Below are positions 25,613 to 33,643 of a stretch of 64,000 bases of DNA, piece by piece (position 1 is the first letter of the stretch; the number at the start of each line of letters is the position of its first letter). Origin of the DNA: Pseudomonas solani (GTDB taxonomy: Bacteria > Pseudomonadota > Gammaproteobacteria > Pseudomonadales > Pseudomonadaceae); assembly GCF_026072635.1 (NCBI RefSeq), contig NZ_AP023081.1, positions 590,501-654,500 on the forward strand, read 5' to 3'. Below the pieces are notes generated by a model. That model ran no database searches and was not told the origin of the DNA. It was given only the letters and a program-made list of their open reading frames with translations. Both the position numbers and the translations under genes were made by a program.

Positions 25613-25688
25613 GGCGGACGCATGCGCGTCCGCCCTGCTCGCTCGGATTCGGGCTTTTTGCAGGGTGGTCGGCATGAGGCCGACCACC
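25613..25688 (-). promoter_or_regulatory. Two stem-loops between ahpC and ahpF
   Basis: GGCGGACGC-ATGC-GCGTCCGCC (25613-25634) and GGTGGTCGGC-ATGAG-GCCGACCACC (25664-25688) are perfect stems in the ahpC-ahpF gap. On the minus strand neither is followed by T-rich sequence, so they suggest partial attenuation or mRNA protection that favours ahpC. Confidence 0.55.
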
Positions 25689-25713
25689 GGGGGGAGGTAC
25701 TGCGTTTTCTAGC

Positions 25714-26277
25714 TTAGATCTTGCCAACCAGGTCCAGGGACGGAGCGAGGGTCTTCTCGCCTTCCTTCCACTTGGCCGGGCAGACTTCGCCCGGGTGGGC
25801 AGCGGTGTACTGGGCAGCTTTCAGCTTGCGCAGGGTCTCGCCGACGTCACGAGCGATTTCGTTGGAGTGGATCTCAACGGTCTTGATGATGCCTTCCGGG
25901 TTGATCACGAAGGTGCCGCGCAGGGCCAGGCCTTCTTCCGGGATGTGCACGCCGAAGGCGTTGGTCAGCTGGTGGGTCGGGTCACCGATCAGCGGGAACT
26001 GAGCCTTGCCCACTGCCGGGGAAGTCTCGTGCCAAACCTTGTGGGAGAAGTGGGTATCGGTGGTCACGATGTAGACCTCGGTACCGGCCTTCTGGAACTC
26101 GCCGTAGTTGTTGGCGGCGTCTTCGATCTCGGTGGGGCAGTTGAAGGTGAAGGCTGCCGGCATGAAGATCAGGACCGACCACTTGCCCTTGAGGGATTCT
26201 TCGGTGACTTCGATGAACTTGCCGTTGTGGAAAGCGTTGACCTTGAAAGGTTGAACTGCGGTGTTGATCAGAGACAT
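25714..26277 (-). CDS. ahpC: Alkyl hydroperoxide reductase subunit C (typical 2-Cys peroxiredoxin)
   Basis: The 187-residue product shows the peroxidatic Cys47 in FTFNCPTE and the resolving Cys in HPGEVCPAKW, and from memory is near identical to the P. aeruginosa AhpC. AhpC reduces hydrogen peroxide, organic hydroperoxides and peroxynitrite in the cytoplasm; AhpF recycles it. Upstream lies a tandem ATTGATT repeat (26359-26393) that may bind OxyR. In P. aeruginosa the ahpCF genes sit elsewhere as I recall, so this location may be specific to this lineage. Confidence 0.97.
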   Translation of the reverse strand: MSLINTAVQPFKVNAFHNGKFIEVTEESLKGKWSVLIFMPAAFTFNCPTEIEDAANNYGEFQKAGTEVYIVTTDTHFSHKVWHETSPAVGKAQFPLIGDPTHQLTNAFGVHIPEEGLALRGTFVINPEGIIKTVEIHSNEIARDVGETLRKLKAAQYTAAHPGEVCPAKWKEGEKTLAPSLDLVGKI

Positions 26278-26358
26278 CGAGTGGACCTCTTATGAGTTGG
26301 AAGTGTGGGTTGAGAAATTTACCAGACGAATACTAGGTGGTTGCGCTGTAAAGAGCTT

Positions 26359-26393
26359 ATTGATTGAAGGAATCGACCTCATTGATTTCCTAT
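26359..26393 (-). promoter_or_regulatory. Candidate OxyR site upstream of ahpC
   Basis: ATTGATT occurs at 26359-26365 and again at 26381-26387, exactly 22 bp apart, with GAAT and CCTAT in the half-turn positions. OxyR binds four ATAG-like elements with this periodicity. The match is imperfect. Confidence 0.45.
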
Positions 26394-26455
26394 ATCGCTC
26401 TGAAGCCCAGTAGCCACGGGCCTTCCAGCCTGTCACGCAAGGTATCGAAAGGAAA

Positions 26456-27418
26456 CTAGACGAGGGATTCGTCCAGTACGACAACCACTTTACCCGACAC
26501 CTGGTTACTGTTCAGAGCGGCGAAGGCGGCTTCCACGTCCTTGGCCGCGAAGCTTTGTTCCAGTTGCGGCTTCAGGCGGCCTTCGGCGAACAGCGGCCAG
26601 GCATGCTGGCCAAGATCACGCAGCAGGTCGGCCTTGAAGGCGTCGTCGCGGTTGCGCAGGGTCGAGCCGATCAGCTGGATGCGCTTGCCCAGCACCAAGG
26701 CCATATCCAGCTCGGCCTTGCGGCCGCCCATGAGGCCGATATTCACCCAGCGGCCATCACGGGCCAGCAAGTCGAGGTTGAGCGCGGCGTAGTTACCACC
26801 GACCGGGTCGAGGATCACGTCGAACGGGCCGAAGTCACGCAGGCTCTCCAGCGTTTCGCCGCGCAGTGCGCCGCCCTGGGCGCCGAGGCCCTCGCAATAG
26901 GCCAGGCGTTCAGCGGAACCGACGCTGACCCAGACCGGGCTGCCAAAGGCCTTGCACAGCTGGATGGCGGCGGAGCCGACGCCGCTGGCCCCTGCGTGCA
27001 ACAGCACCTTCTCACCGGGCTTCAGGCCGGCCAGCTGGAACAGGTTGAGCCAGGCGGTGGCGTACACCTCCGGCAGCGCAGCCCCCTCCGCCAGGCTGAG
27101 GCCTTCGGGCACCGGCAGCACGTGACCGGCATCCACCACCACCTCTTCGGCCATGCCGCCACCAGCCAGCAGCGCGCAGACACGATCGCCCACCTGCCAC
27201 GCCGCACCCGCCCCCACTTCGGTAATCACGCCCGAACATTCAAGGCCGATGATGTCGCTCGCACCGGGAGGCGGAGGGTAATGCCCCGCCGCCTGCAACA
27301 GATCGGCGCGGTTCAATCCCGCGGCCGCCACACGAATGCGGACCTGCCCCACATCACAGTCAGGAATGGGGTATTCAGCCCATTCCACGCGCCCTTCCAC
27401 GCCTTGCAATGCTTTCAC
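26456..27418 (-). CDS. Zinc-type alcohol dehydrogenase-like quinone oxidoreductase (PIG3/QOR type)
   Basis: This 320-residue product has the MDR-fold N-terminal domain (AAGLNRADLLQAAGHYPPPP), no zinc-binding cysteine cluster, a dinucleotide site GASGVGSAAIQLCKAFG (about residue 145) and a C-terminal VSGKVVV. It fits the NADPH quinone reductase/PIG3 (TP53I3) subgroup. Substrate is unknown; quinones or enals are usual. It converges on the ahpC promoter and is divergent from prc, the order I recall near PA3256-PA3257. The product is probably cytosolic. Confidence 0.88.
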   Translation of the reverse strand: MKALQGVEGRVEWAEYPIPDCDVGQVRIRVAAAGLNRADLLQAAGHYPPPPGASDIIGLECSGVITEVGAGAAWQVGDRVCALLAGGGMAEEVVVDAGHVLPVPEGLSLAEGAALPEVYATAWLNLFQLAGLKPGEKVLLHAGASGVGSAAIQLCKAFGSPVWVSVGSAERLAYCEGLGAQGGALRGETLESLRDFGPFDVILDPVGGNYAALNLDLLARDGRWVNIGLMGGRKAELDMALVLGKRIQLIGSTLRNRDDAFKADLLRDLGQHAWPLFAEGRLKPQLEQSFAAKDVEAAFAALNSNQVSGKVVVVLDESLV

Positions 27419-27546
27419 GCTGCCTCCATAGTGACCCAGGACTCGCCCGGCGGCTGACCGCCGGGCTTTTGCTTTGCGCCGATGGAACCCGGCGCCCTCA
27501 AATACGGCCTAATATGCGTTATCACCTCCCCCGACGTCGAATAAGC

Positions 27547-29631
27547 ATGAAGCGTTCACTGATCTGCTCCGCCCTTGCGTTTGTATTCAGCATCAGCGTT
27601 CTGCCGCTGCATGCGTCCACCACCTCGGCAAGCGACAGCTGGGACTCCATCCAGCCCGACCGTGAGCAGGTGATAGCCAGCCTCAATGTGGTGGAGCTGC
27701 TCAAGCGCCATCACTACAACAAGCCGCCACTCAACGATGAGCGCTCGGTGAAGATCTACGAGGGCTACCTCAAGCTTCTCGACCCGGCGAAGATGTATTT
27801 CACCGCCGGCGACATCGCCGAATTCAACCAGTGGAAAACCCAGTTCGACGACTTCCTCAAAAGCGGCGACCTGGACCCGGGCTTCACCATCTACAAGCGT
27901 CATCTCGACCGTCTCAAGGAACGCCTGGACTTCGCCCTGGCGATGCTCGACAAGGGCGTGGACAAGATCGACTTCAGCGCCGACGAAAGCCTCGAGACCG
28001 ACCGCGAGAAGGCCACCTGGGCCAAGGACAGCGCCGCCCTCGACGACCTTTGGCGCAAGCGCGTGAAGGACGAGGTACTGCGCCTGAAGATCGCCAATAA
28101 AGAGCCGAAGGCGATCCAGGAACTGCTGGTCAAACGCTACAAAAACCAGCTTTCGCGCCTCGAGCAGACCCGTGGCGAGGACGTGTTCCAGGCCTATATC
28201 AACGCCTTCGCACAGACCTACGACCCGCACACCCAGTACCTCTCCCCGGATAACGCGGAGAACTTCGACATCAACATGAGCCTGTCGCTGGAAGGCATCG
28301 GTGCGGTGCTGCAGAGCGACAACGAGCACGTCAAGGTGGTGCGCCTGGTGCCTGCCGGCCCTGCCGAGAAGAGCAAGCAGATCGCCCCGGCCGACAAGAT
28401 CGTCGGCGTCGCCCAGGGCACGGGCGAGATGGTTGATGTTATCGGCTGGCGCCTGGACGAAGTGGTCAAGCTGATCCGTGGCCCGAAAGGCTCGGTGGTG
28501 CGCCTGGAAGTGGTCCCCGCGAACAACGCGCCCAACGACCAGAGCAGCAAGATCGTCTCCATCACCCGCGAGGCGGTGAAGCTCGAAGAGCAGGCCGCGA
28601 AGAAGTCCGTGCTCAACCTCGAACATGAAGGCCACACCTTCAAGCTCGGCGTGATCGAAGTGCCGGCCTTCTACCTCGACTTCAAGGCCTTCCGCGCCGG
28701 TGATCCCGAGTACAAGAGCACCACCCGCGACGTGAAGAAGCTGCTCGGCGAGCTGCAGAAGGAGAAGGTCGACGGCGTGGTCATCGACCTGCGCAACAAC
28801 GGCGGCGGCTCCCTGCAGGAAGCCACCGAGCTGACCGGCCTGTTCATCGACCAGGGCCCGACCGTGCTGGTACGCAACAGCGACGGCCGTGTCGACGTGC
28901 TGGCCGACGAGAACACCGGCATCTTCTACAAGGGCCCGATGGCCGTGCTGGTCAATCGCCTGTCCGCCTCGGCCTCGGAGATCTTCGCCGGCGCCATGCA
29001 GGACTATCACCGTGCGCTGATCATCGGTGGCCAGACCTTCGGCAAGGGCACCGTGCAGACCATCCAGCCGCTCAACCACGGTGAGCTGAAGCTGACCCTG
29101 GCCAAGTTCTACCGCGTCTCCGGCCAGAGCACCCAGCACCAGGGCGTGATCCCGGACATCGAGTACCCCTCGGTGGTCGACACCAAGGAAATCGGCGAAA
29201 GCGCGCTGCCCGAGGCCATGCCCTGGGACAGCATCCGCCCGGCCATCAAGCCCGAGGTCGACCCCTTCAAGCCCTTCCTCTCCGAACTCAAGGCCCGTCA
29301 CGATTCGCGCACCGCGCACAATCCCGACTTCGTCTACAGCCGCGAGCGCCTGGCCCTGGCCCAGAAGCTGATGAAGGAAACCACCATCACCCTCAACGAG
29401 GCCAAGCGTCGCGCCCAGCAGGCCGATATCGAAGCCAAGCAACTGGCGATGGAAAACACCCGTCGCAAGGGCAAGGGTGAGGAGCCGCTGAAGGAACTGA
29501 AGAAGGAAGACGAGGACGCGCTGCCGCTGGACGATGACAAGACCAAGCCGGAAGACGACGCCTACCTGACCGAGACCGGGCAGATCCTGCTCGACTACCT
29601 GGGTCTGAATTCGACGGTCGCCAAGCACTGA
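27547..29631 (+). CDS. prc: Tail-specific carboxy-terminal processing protease Prc
   Basis: Prc is a periplasmic serine protease that degrades C-terminally exposed substrates. The ATG at 27547 starts a signal peptide (KRSLICSALAFVFSISVLPLHA). The 694-residue product has a PDZ domain (about 235-320), the catalytic Ser in SASASEIFAGAM and Lys in FGKGTVQT, and a lysine-rich C-terminal region. In P. aeruginosa the homologue (AlgO) affects alginate through MucA. A strong terminator follows. The upstream frame from 27409 has no ribosome site and was ignored. Confidence 0.96.
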   Translation: MKRSLICSALAFVFSISVLPLHASTTSASDSWDSIQPDREQVIASLNVVELLKRHHYNKPPLNDERSVKIYEGYLKLLDPAKMYFTAGDIAEFNQWKTQFDDFLKSGDLDPGFTIYKRHLDRLKERLDFALAMLDKGVDKIDFSADESLETDREKATWAKDSAALDDLWRKRVKDEVLRLKIANKEPKAIQELLVKRYKNQLSRLEQTRGEDVFQAYINAFAQTYDPHTQYLSPDNAENFDINMSLSLEGIGAVLQSDNEHVKVVRLVPAGPAEKSKQIAPADKIVGVAQGTGEMVDVIGWRLDEVVKLIRGPKGSVVRLEVVPANNAPNDQSSKIVSITREAVKLEEQAAKKSVLNLEHEGHTFKLGVIEVPAFYLDFKAFRAGDPEYKSTTRDVKKLLGELQKEKVDGVVIDLRNNGGGSLQEATELTGLFIDQGPTVLVRNSDGRVDVLADENTGIFYKGPMAVLVNRLSASASEIFAGAMQDYHRALIIGGQTFGKGTVQTIQPLNHGELKLTLAKFYRVSGQSTQHQGVIPDIEYPSVVDTKEIGESALPEAMPWDSIRPAIKPEVDPFKPFLSELKARHDSRTAHNPDFVYSRERLALAQKLMKETTITLNEAKRRAQQADIEAKQLAMENTRRKGKGEEPLKELKKEDEDALPLDDDKTKPEDDAYLTETGQILLDYLGLNSTVAKH

Positions 29632-29671
29632 TCGAACGTCATCAGAACGTCACGAAACTGTCGTGAAATGC

Positions 29672-29700
29672 AGGGGCCGCTGATGCGGCCCCTTTGCTTT
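29672..29700 (+). terminator. Terminator after prc
   Basis: AGGGGCCGC-TGAT-GCGGCCCCT is a nine-base-pair stem followed by TTGCTTTT. It lies 40 bases after the prc stop. Confidence 0.8.
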
Positions 29701-29724
29701 TGAGCCGCATTCACGAGAGCCAAC

Positions 29725-31470
29725 ATGACAGTCACCGAGCAGTTGAGCGCCTTGGGCCAGATCCTCGCTCACGGCGACCTGAACAGCCTTTTCCAGCCGA
29801 TCATCTCGCTTTCCGAACGCCGCATCCTGGGGTACGAGGCCCTCACCCGAGGCCCCTCCAACAGCCCCCTGCACTCCCCCGTCACCCTGTTCGCCGTCGC
29901 CCGCCATGCGGGGCGCCTCAGCGAGCTGGAAATGGCCTGCCGCAAACGCGCGTGCACGCGCTTCCATGAGCTGAAGCTCGACGGCAAGCTGTTCCTCAAC
30001 GTGTCCCCCGAATCCCTGCTCGACCCGGCTCACCAGCCCGGTCGTACCCTGCAACTGCTGCAGTCCTTCGGCATCCCGCCCAGCCAAGTGGTAATCGAGC
30101 TGACCGAGCACGCCCCCACCGAGGACTTCGGCCTGCTGGACACTGCCCTGCACCACTATCGCGCCATGGGCTTCTCCATCGCCCTGGATGACCTGGGCGC
30201 CGGCTACTCCAGCCTACGCCTGTGGTCGGAGCTGCGCCCCGATTACGTGAAGATCGACCGCCACTTTATCGACGGCATCCACCAGGACGCGGTGAAGCGC
30301 GAATTCGTCGGCTCCATCCTCAAGATGGCCAAGGCCTCGCGAGCGCAGGTGATCGCCGAAGGCATCGAACTGCCTGAAGAACTCGCAGTACTCGCCGAAA
30401 TGGGCCTGGACCTGGTCCAGGGCTACCTGCTCTGCCGCCCCCAGGAGCAGCCACCTCGGGATGCCCGACCGCTGCTGCCGCAACTGGAAAGCACCAGCCC
30501 CCTCGCCGACGATGGCTCCGATCTGCAAGCCCTGCTCAACGAACAGGCAGCGGTGGACCAGAACACCCCCATCGCCGTGGTCCTGGAAGCCTTCCGCGCC
30601 CAGGCCAACCTCAACTCCCTGGCGGTGATCGACGCCCAGCAGCAACCGGTGGGCATCGTCCATCGCCACCTGCTTTCCGATGCCCTGCTCAAGCCCTTTG
30701 CCACTGACCTGTTCGCCCGCAAGCCCATCAGCCGGCTGATGAGCGACGACTTCCTTGCAGTGGAGCTGAGCCAGTCCTTGCAGCGGGTCAGCCGCCTGCT
30801 CACCAGTCGCGCGCGCCAGCGTATCGAGGAAGACTTCATCATCGTTTCCGAAGGCCGCTACCTGGGCCTGGGCCGGGTGATCGATGTGCTCAAGCTGATC
30901 ACCGAGATGAAGATCCAGCAGGCCCGCCACGCCAACCCGCTGACCCTGCTGCCTGGCAACGTGCCCATCCAGCAGTGCCTGGCGCGCCTGCTGCAGCAAG
31001 GCCGCCCGGCGATGGTCTGCTATGTGGACATCGACAGCTTCAAGCCCTTCAACGACCTCTACGGCTATGCCAAGGGCGATGAAGTACTGCTGTGCCTGGC
31101 GCAATGCCTGAACGAACGGGTCGACCCCGCGCGGGACTTCGTCGGCCATATCGGCGGCGACGACTTCATGCTGGTGCTGGGTTCGGAAGACTGGCGCGCC
31201 AAGCTCAACTACCTGCTGGAGGATTTCCAGGGCCAGTGCCGGCGCTTCTACCGCAACGACCACCTGCAAGCGGGCTGCTTCATCGCCCACAACCGCCGGG
31301 GCGAGCGCGAGGAATTCCCGCTTCTGTCCCTGTCCATCGGCGTGGTCAATCTAAGGGCCGAAGCCTGCGCCCACCTGGACGCCAGCCAGCTCGCCGCCCT
31401 CGCCTCGGAAGCCAAGCGCCACGCCAAGGAAGTGCCCGGCTATAGCCTGCACATCATCGACGCGGTCTGA
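29725..31470 (+). CDS. EAL-CBS-GGDEF cyclic-di-GMP protein
   Basis: The 581-residue protein has an N-terminal EAL domain (about 10-250) with YEALTR, NVSPESL, ELTEHA, DDLGAGYSSL, VKIDRHF and AEGIEL, so phosphodiesterase residues look intact. A CBS-type pair (about 270-395) follows, and then a GGDEF domain (about 410-575) whose active-site motif is GGDDF in place of GG(D/E)EF. So it probably hydrolyses c-di-GMP, and the GGDEF part may be catalytically weak or regulatory. This unusual order (EAL before GGDEF, joined by CBS) matches P. aeruginosa PA3258 as I recall. There is no signal peptide. Confidence 0.92.
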   Translation: MTVTEQLSALGQILAHGDLNSLFQPIISLSERRILGYEALTRGPSNSPLHSPVTLFAVARHAGRLSELEMACRKRACTRFHELKLDGKLFLNVSPESLLDPAHQPGRTLQLLQSFGIPPSQVVIELTEHAPTEDFGLLDTALHHYRAMGFSIALDDLGAGYSSLRLWSELRPDYVKIDRHFIDGIHQDAVKREFVGSILKMAKASRAQVIAEGIELPEELAVLAEMGLDLVQGYLLCRPQEQPPRDARPLLPQLESTSPLADDGSDLQALLNEQAAVDQNTPIAVVLEAFRAQANLNSLAVIDAQQQPVGIVHRHLLSDALLKPFATDLFARKPISRLMSDDFLAVELSQSLQRVSRLLTSRARQRIEEDFIIVSEGRYLGLGRVIDVLKLITEMKIQQARHANPLTLLPGNVPIQQCLARLLQQGRPAMVCYVDIDSFKPFNDLYGYAKGDEVLLCLAQCLNERVDPARDFVGHIGGDDFMLVLGSEDWRAKLNYLLEDFQGQCRRFYRNDHLQAGCFIAHNRRGEREEFPLLSLSIGVVNLRAEACAHLDASQLAALASEAKRHAKEVPGYSLHIIDAV

Positions 31471-31496
31471 TCCGAGAGAAGGCGATCGGCGGTGGG

Positions 31497-31967
31497 TCAG
31501 AAGCCCCGTTGCACGGCGCTGGCAGCCATACGCTCGGCAGCGGCGGGGTCGGGTGCCAGGCCCGGCCCGCCATCACGGTACAGGTCGGCCAGGCGCTTGG
31601 CCGCCAACGGGTGCCCGGCGGCCTCGGCAATCACCCACCAGGACGCGGCTTCACCGGCGTCCGGCGGGTTACGGGTATCACCCGCCAAGGCCACCACACC
31701 GAGCTGGTAGGCGGATTTACCGTCACCGGCGCGGGCCGCCAGGCGCAGCATGCGGATGCCCTCCTCCCGAGCACCGAAGCCCTGGCCACGGTGCAGCAGG
31801 AGATGACCGTAGAAGCTCTGCGCGGCCACATCGCCGAGGTTCGCCATGCGCGCGTACTGGCCCTGCATCCAGTTCCAGGCACGGGGCTGACGGACCAGCG
31901 AAGGCCAGCGCAGCAACCAGCGGGCGACCCGGTAACCGACATGGGCCCGCAGCTTCCACAGCAACAT
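31497..31967 (-). CDS. Sel1-like repeat protein
   Basis: I use the ATG at 31967, which follows GAGGAAG; the longer frame to 32081 overlaps the previous gene. The 156-residue product has about three Sel1/TPR-type helical repeats, for example GIRMLRLAARAGDGKSAYQLG and ADLYRDGGPGLAPDPAAAERM. These repeats usually mediate protein contacts. The N-terminus is basic and hydrophobic (LLWKLRAHVGYRVARWLLRW). The ATG overlaps the stop of the preceding gene (TGATG), so it is the last of a three-gene unit. Confidence 0.8.
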   Translation of the reverse strand: MLLWKLRAHVGYRVARWLLRWPSLVRQPRAWNWMQGQYARMANLGDVAAQSFYGHLLLHRGQGFGAREEGIRMLRLAARAGDGKSAYQLGVVALAGDTRNPPDAGEAASWWVIAEAAGHPLAAKRLADLYRDGGPGLAPDPAAAERMAASAVQRGF

Positions 31968-32332
31968 CAGACTTCCTCGGGGTAAGTGAACTCGAATACC
32001 CGGACCACTTCTGCGGCATGCCAGGACGCCGCGGCGATGCCATCCGGAGGGCCGGGGAAACGCCCCAGGCGTATCACGCATTCGAAGAAGCCGGTGCGCG
32101 GCAGGCGGCTGGCGCCCTGGCTGATCACCAGCGAGCTGCGCAGCGGGCGTTCGGCCCGGGCATCCAGTGCAGCCAGGTGCTCCAGCGCAGCGGTAAGGGT
32201 CTGCATCGCGGGGGTGGGGAGTTGCAGACGCTCCACCAGCGCGCGATAGGTCAGCAGGTGGCGCTGGCGGCGCGCATCTTCGAGCTCACCGAGCAAGGCC
32301 TGCCAGTGCTGGCGGCTGATGCGCACGCTCAA
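31967..32332 (-). CDS. Conserved hypothetical protein, start uncertain
   Basis: The protein is 121 residues if started at the TTG at 32332, which overlaps the preceding stop (TTGA) and has GGGAG eight bases upstream. A TTG at 32347 or GTG at 32326 would also work. Sequence SVRISRQHWQALLGELEDARRQR is charged and helical; the C-terminus has TGFFECVIRLGRFP. No family is recognised. It lies between an XRE protein and a Sel1 protein, with overlaps on both sides, so they are probably cotranscribed and act together. Confidence 0.7.
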   Translation of the reverse strand: MSVRISRQHWQALLGELEDARRQRHLLTYRALVERLQLPTPAMQTLTAALEHLAALDARAERPLRSSLVISQGASRLPRTGFFECVIRLGRFPGPPDGIAAASWHAAEVVRVFEFTYPEEV

Positions 32333-32643
32333 GATTCGGACTCCCAACCGGCGACACCCAGAATATGGGCCAGCGAGCGCTTGATGGCCGTATCCGGCTC
32401 GCGCTCGCCGCTCTCGATCAGGGCCAGGTAAACCGGGCTGATGCCAACGGCGCGGGCCAATTGTTCCTGGCTCTGCCCCTGCGCCTCGCGCAATGCCTGG
32501 AGCTGCGAGAAAGCAGGGGTGGCGGCGGCGCTGCTGGGCGCCTGGGTGGCTTGTCCGGCAGCCTGTAGCAGTGCCTGGTAATCAGCCCAGGGCAACACTG
32601 CGTACTCTGCTTCACCGTCACGCATGATCACTTGCACGTTCAT
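32329..32643 (-). CDS. XRE-family protein with a Phd/HicB-like N-terminus
   Basis: The ATG at 32643 follows GGGAG. The 104-residue product starts with MNVQVIMRDGEAEYAVLPWA, an extended segment of the type seen in antitoxin dimerisation domains, and ends with a helix-turn-helix of the lambda repressor/XRE family (LREAQGQSQEQLARAVGISP). It begins a three-gene unit with a hypothetical and a Sel1 protein. It could be an antitoxin-like regulator, but the partner shows no known toxin fold. Confidence 0.8.
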   Translation of the reverse strand: MNVQVIMRDGEAEYAVLPWADYQALLQAAGQATQAPSSAAATPAFSQLQALREAQGQSQEQLARAVGISPVYLALIESGEREPDTAIKRSLAHILGVAGWESES

Positions 32644-32778
32644 TGAAACTCCCGTGGACAGCAGTGCCGACAGCTTCAGCACTTTCCTTGCAGATCGCCA
32701 TATTAACAGGGCAAATCAGCCTCCGGGGGCCATCAGTGAACAAGCTGTGAACCCGTGTGCGCCTGCACTTCGCCGGTC

Positions 32779-33237
32779 TCAGAGCACCTCGTCGATCACC
32801 TCTTCACGAACCGGTATGCGCTCCAGGGAAGCGCTCACTTCCGGCGTTTGCGCCTCGCGCCAATGGCGGAAGGCGTCGATCTCGGCGCTCCAGGTCTTGA
32901 GCACCCAGGCGAGCACGCCGAGGTCATCGATCAGGCCGACACCGAGCACCCAATCTGGGATGGCATCCACCGGGGTGAGGAAGTACACCAGCCCGGCAAC
33001 GATGGAGAGCAACGCCTTGGGGCTGATGTCACGGTACTGGCCACGCAGGCGCGCCACGCAAAGGGCCAGTAACACCTGCAGGTCGTCCTTCACCGCCCCC
33101 AGGCGGCCGCTCTGTTTCGCGCTCTTGCGGGTCACCGCCAGCAACAGCGCAGGCAATCTTCCGCGCGCCAGGAAACGCCGTGCAATGGGCAGGTAACGCT
33201 CGAGATTCGGGGTAATTTCATGGTCGCTCCTCGGCAA
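32779..33237 (-). CDS. YkvA-type DUF1232 protein with a suspected 5' frameshift
   Basis: The 152-residue frame contains the DUF1232 signature (ISPKALLSIVAGLVYFLTPVDAIPDW), a hydrophobic membrane segment near its centre, and a basic N-terminal half. Function is unknown. Its only upstream start is a TTG at 33237 without a ribosome site. Instead, an ATG at 33221 in the next frame has GAGGAG five bases upstream and reads MKLPR before running out of family homology. Restoring one A (CGAATC to CGAAATC, about 33206-33209) would give MKLPRNLERYLPIARRFL, the kind of start expected. So one base may be missing here. Confidence 0.75.
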   Translation of the reverse strand: MPRSDHEITPNLERYLPIARRFLARGRLPALLLAVTRKSAKQSGRLGAVKDDLQVLLALCVARLRGQYRDISPKALLSIVAGLVYFLTPVDAIPDWVLGVGLIDDLGVLAWVLKTWSAEIDAFRHWREAQTPEVSASLERIPVREEVIDEVL

Positions 33238-33264
33238 ACCGCATGGGAGCGGGCCTATGGGCGG

Positions 33265-33465
33265 TTACCCACAGAAGCTGTGGATAACCTTGTTAGCAGT
33301 TTATCCCGACAACCTGCAAAAGCCCGCGCCACGCGGCTTCGCTACAGATCGGCGATTTTTTGGCCAAGCTAAAAACACCAACAAAATCAACTGGTTGAAA
33401 ATCGACCAGCGCCTGCGACAGCAAACCGCAGTGACAAGTCCCGTGGTTACTCGGTCATGTGCATA
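33265..33465. repeat. DnaA-box-like palindrome in a repeated intergenic element (copy 1)
   Basis: CCACAGAAGCTGTGGATAAC (33269-33288) contains two DnaA-box-like sequences (CTGTGGATAA and its partial inverse) facing each other over AAG. The same 20 bases occur at 52103-52122. Downstream in both places are CGATTTTTT-NN-CCAA-N-CT-N-AAAAC, TGACAAG and GTGCAYAAC in the same order. No gene is credible in this gap of 406 bases, which also holds the fklB terminator. Confidence 0.6.
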
Positions 33466-33601
33466 ACCGTAACACCAGGATGCCGGAACACCTTCGTTCA
33501 GACCCGGCAGTCAGCACCAGGTTCGCTCCGTGACCGCATCGGCAAAACCGGTTACCGAAACGCAGCGCGGCTATCCGAAAGAGTGGCCCCGGCCGCAGAA
33601 A

Positions 33602-33627
33602 CGAAAACGCCCCGCAATGCGGGGCGC
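33602..33627 (-). terminator. Terminator after fklB
   Basis: On the minus strand GCGCCCCGC-ATT-GCGGGGCG is followed by TTTTCG, a strong hairpin. It lies 17 bases after the fklB stop. Confidence 0.85.
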
Positions 33628-33643
33628 CTCGAAAGACAACGGC

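Noticed and set aside
25613..25688. Full terminator between ahpC and ahpF
   Set aside because: The two stems are strong but no T-run follows on the minus strand, so I report them only as possible attenuating or stabilising hairpins.
27556..29628. 690-residue minus-strand frame opposite prc
   Set aside because: Antisense shadow of a well-supported protease gene; Leu, Gly, Val and Gln-rich with no family match.
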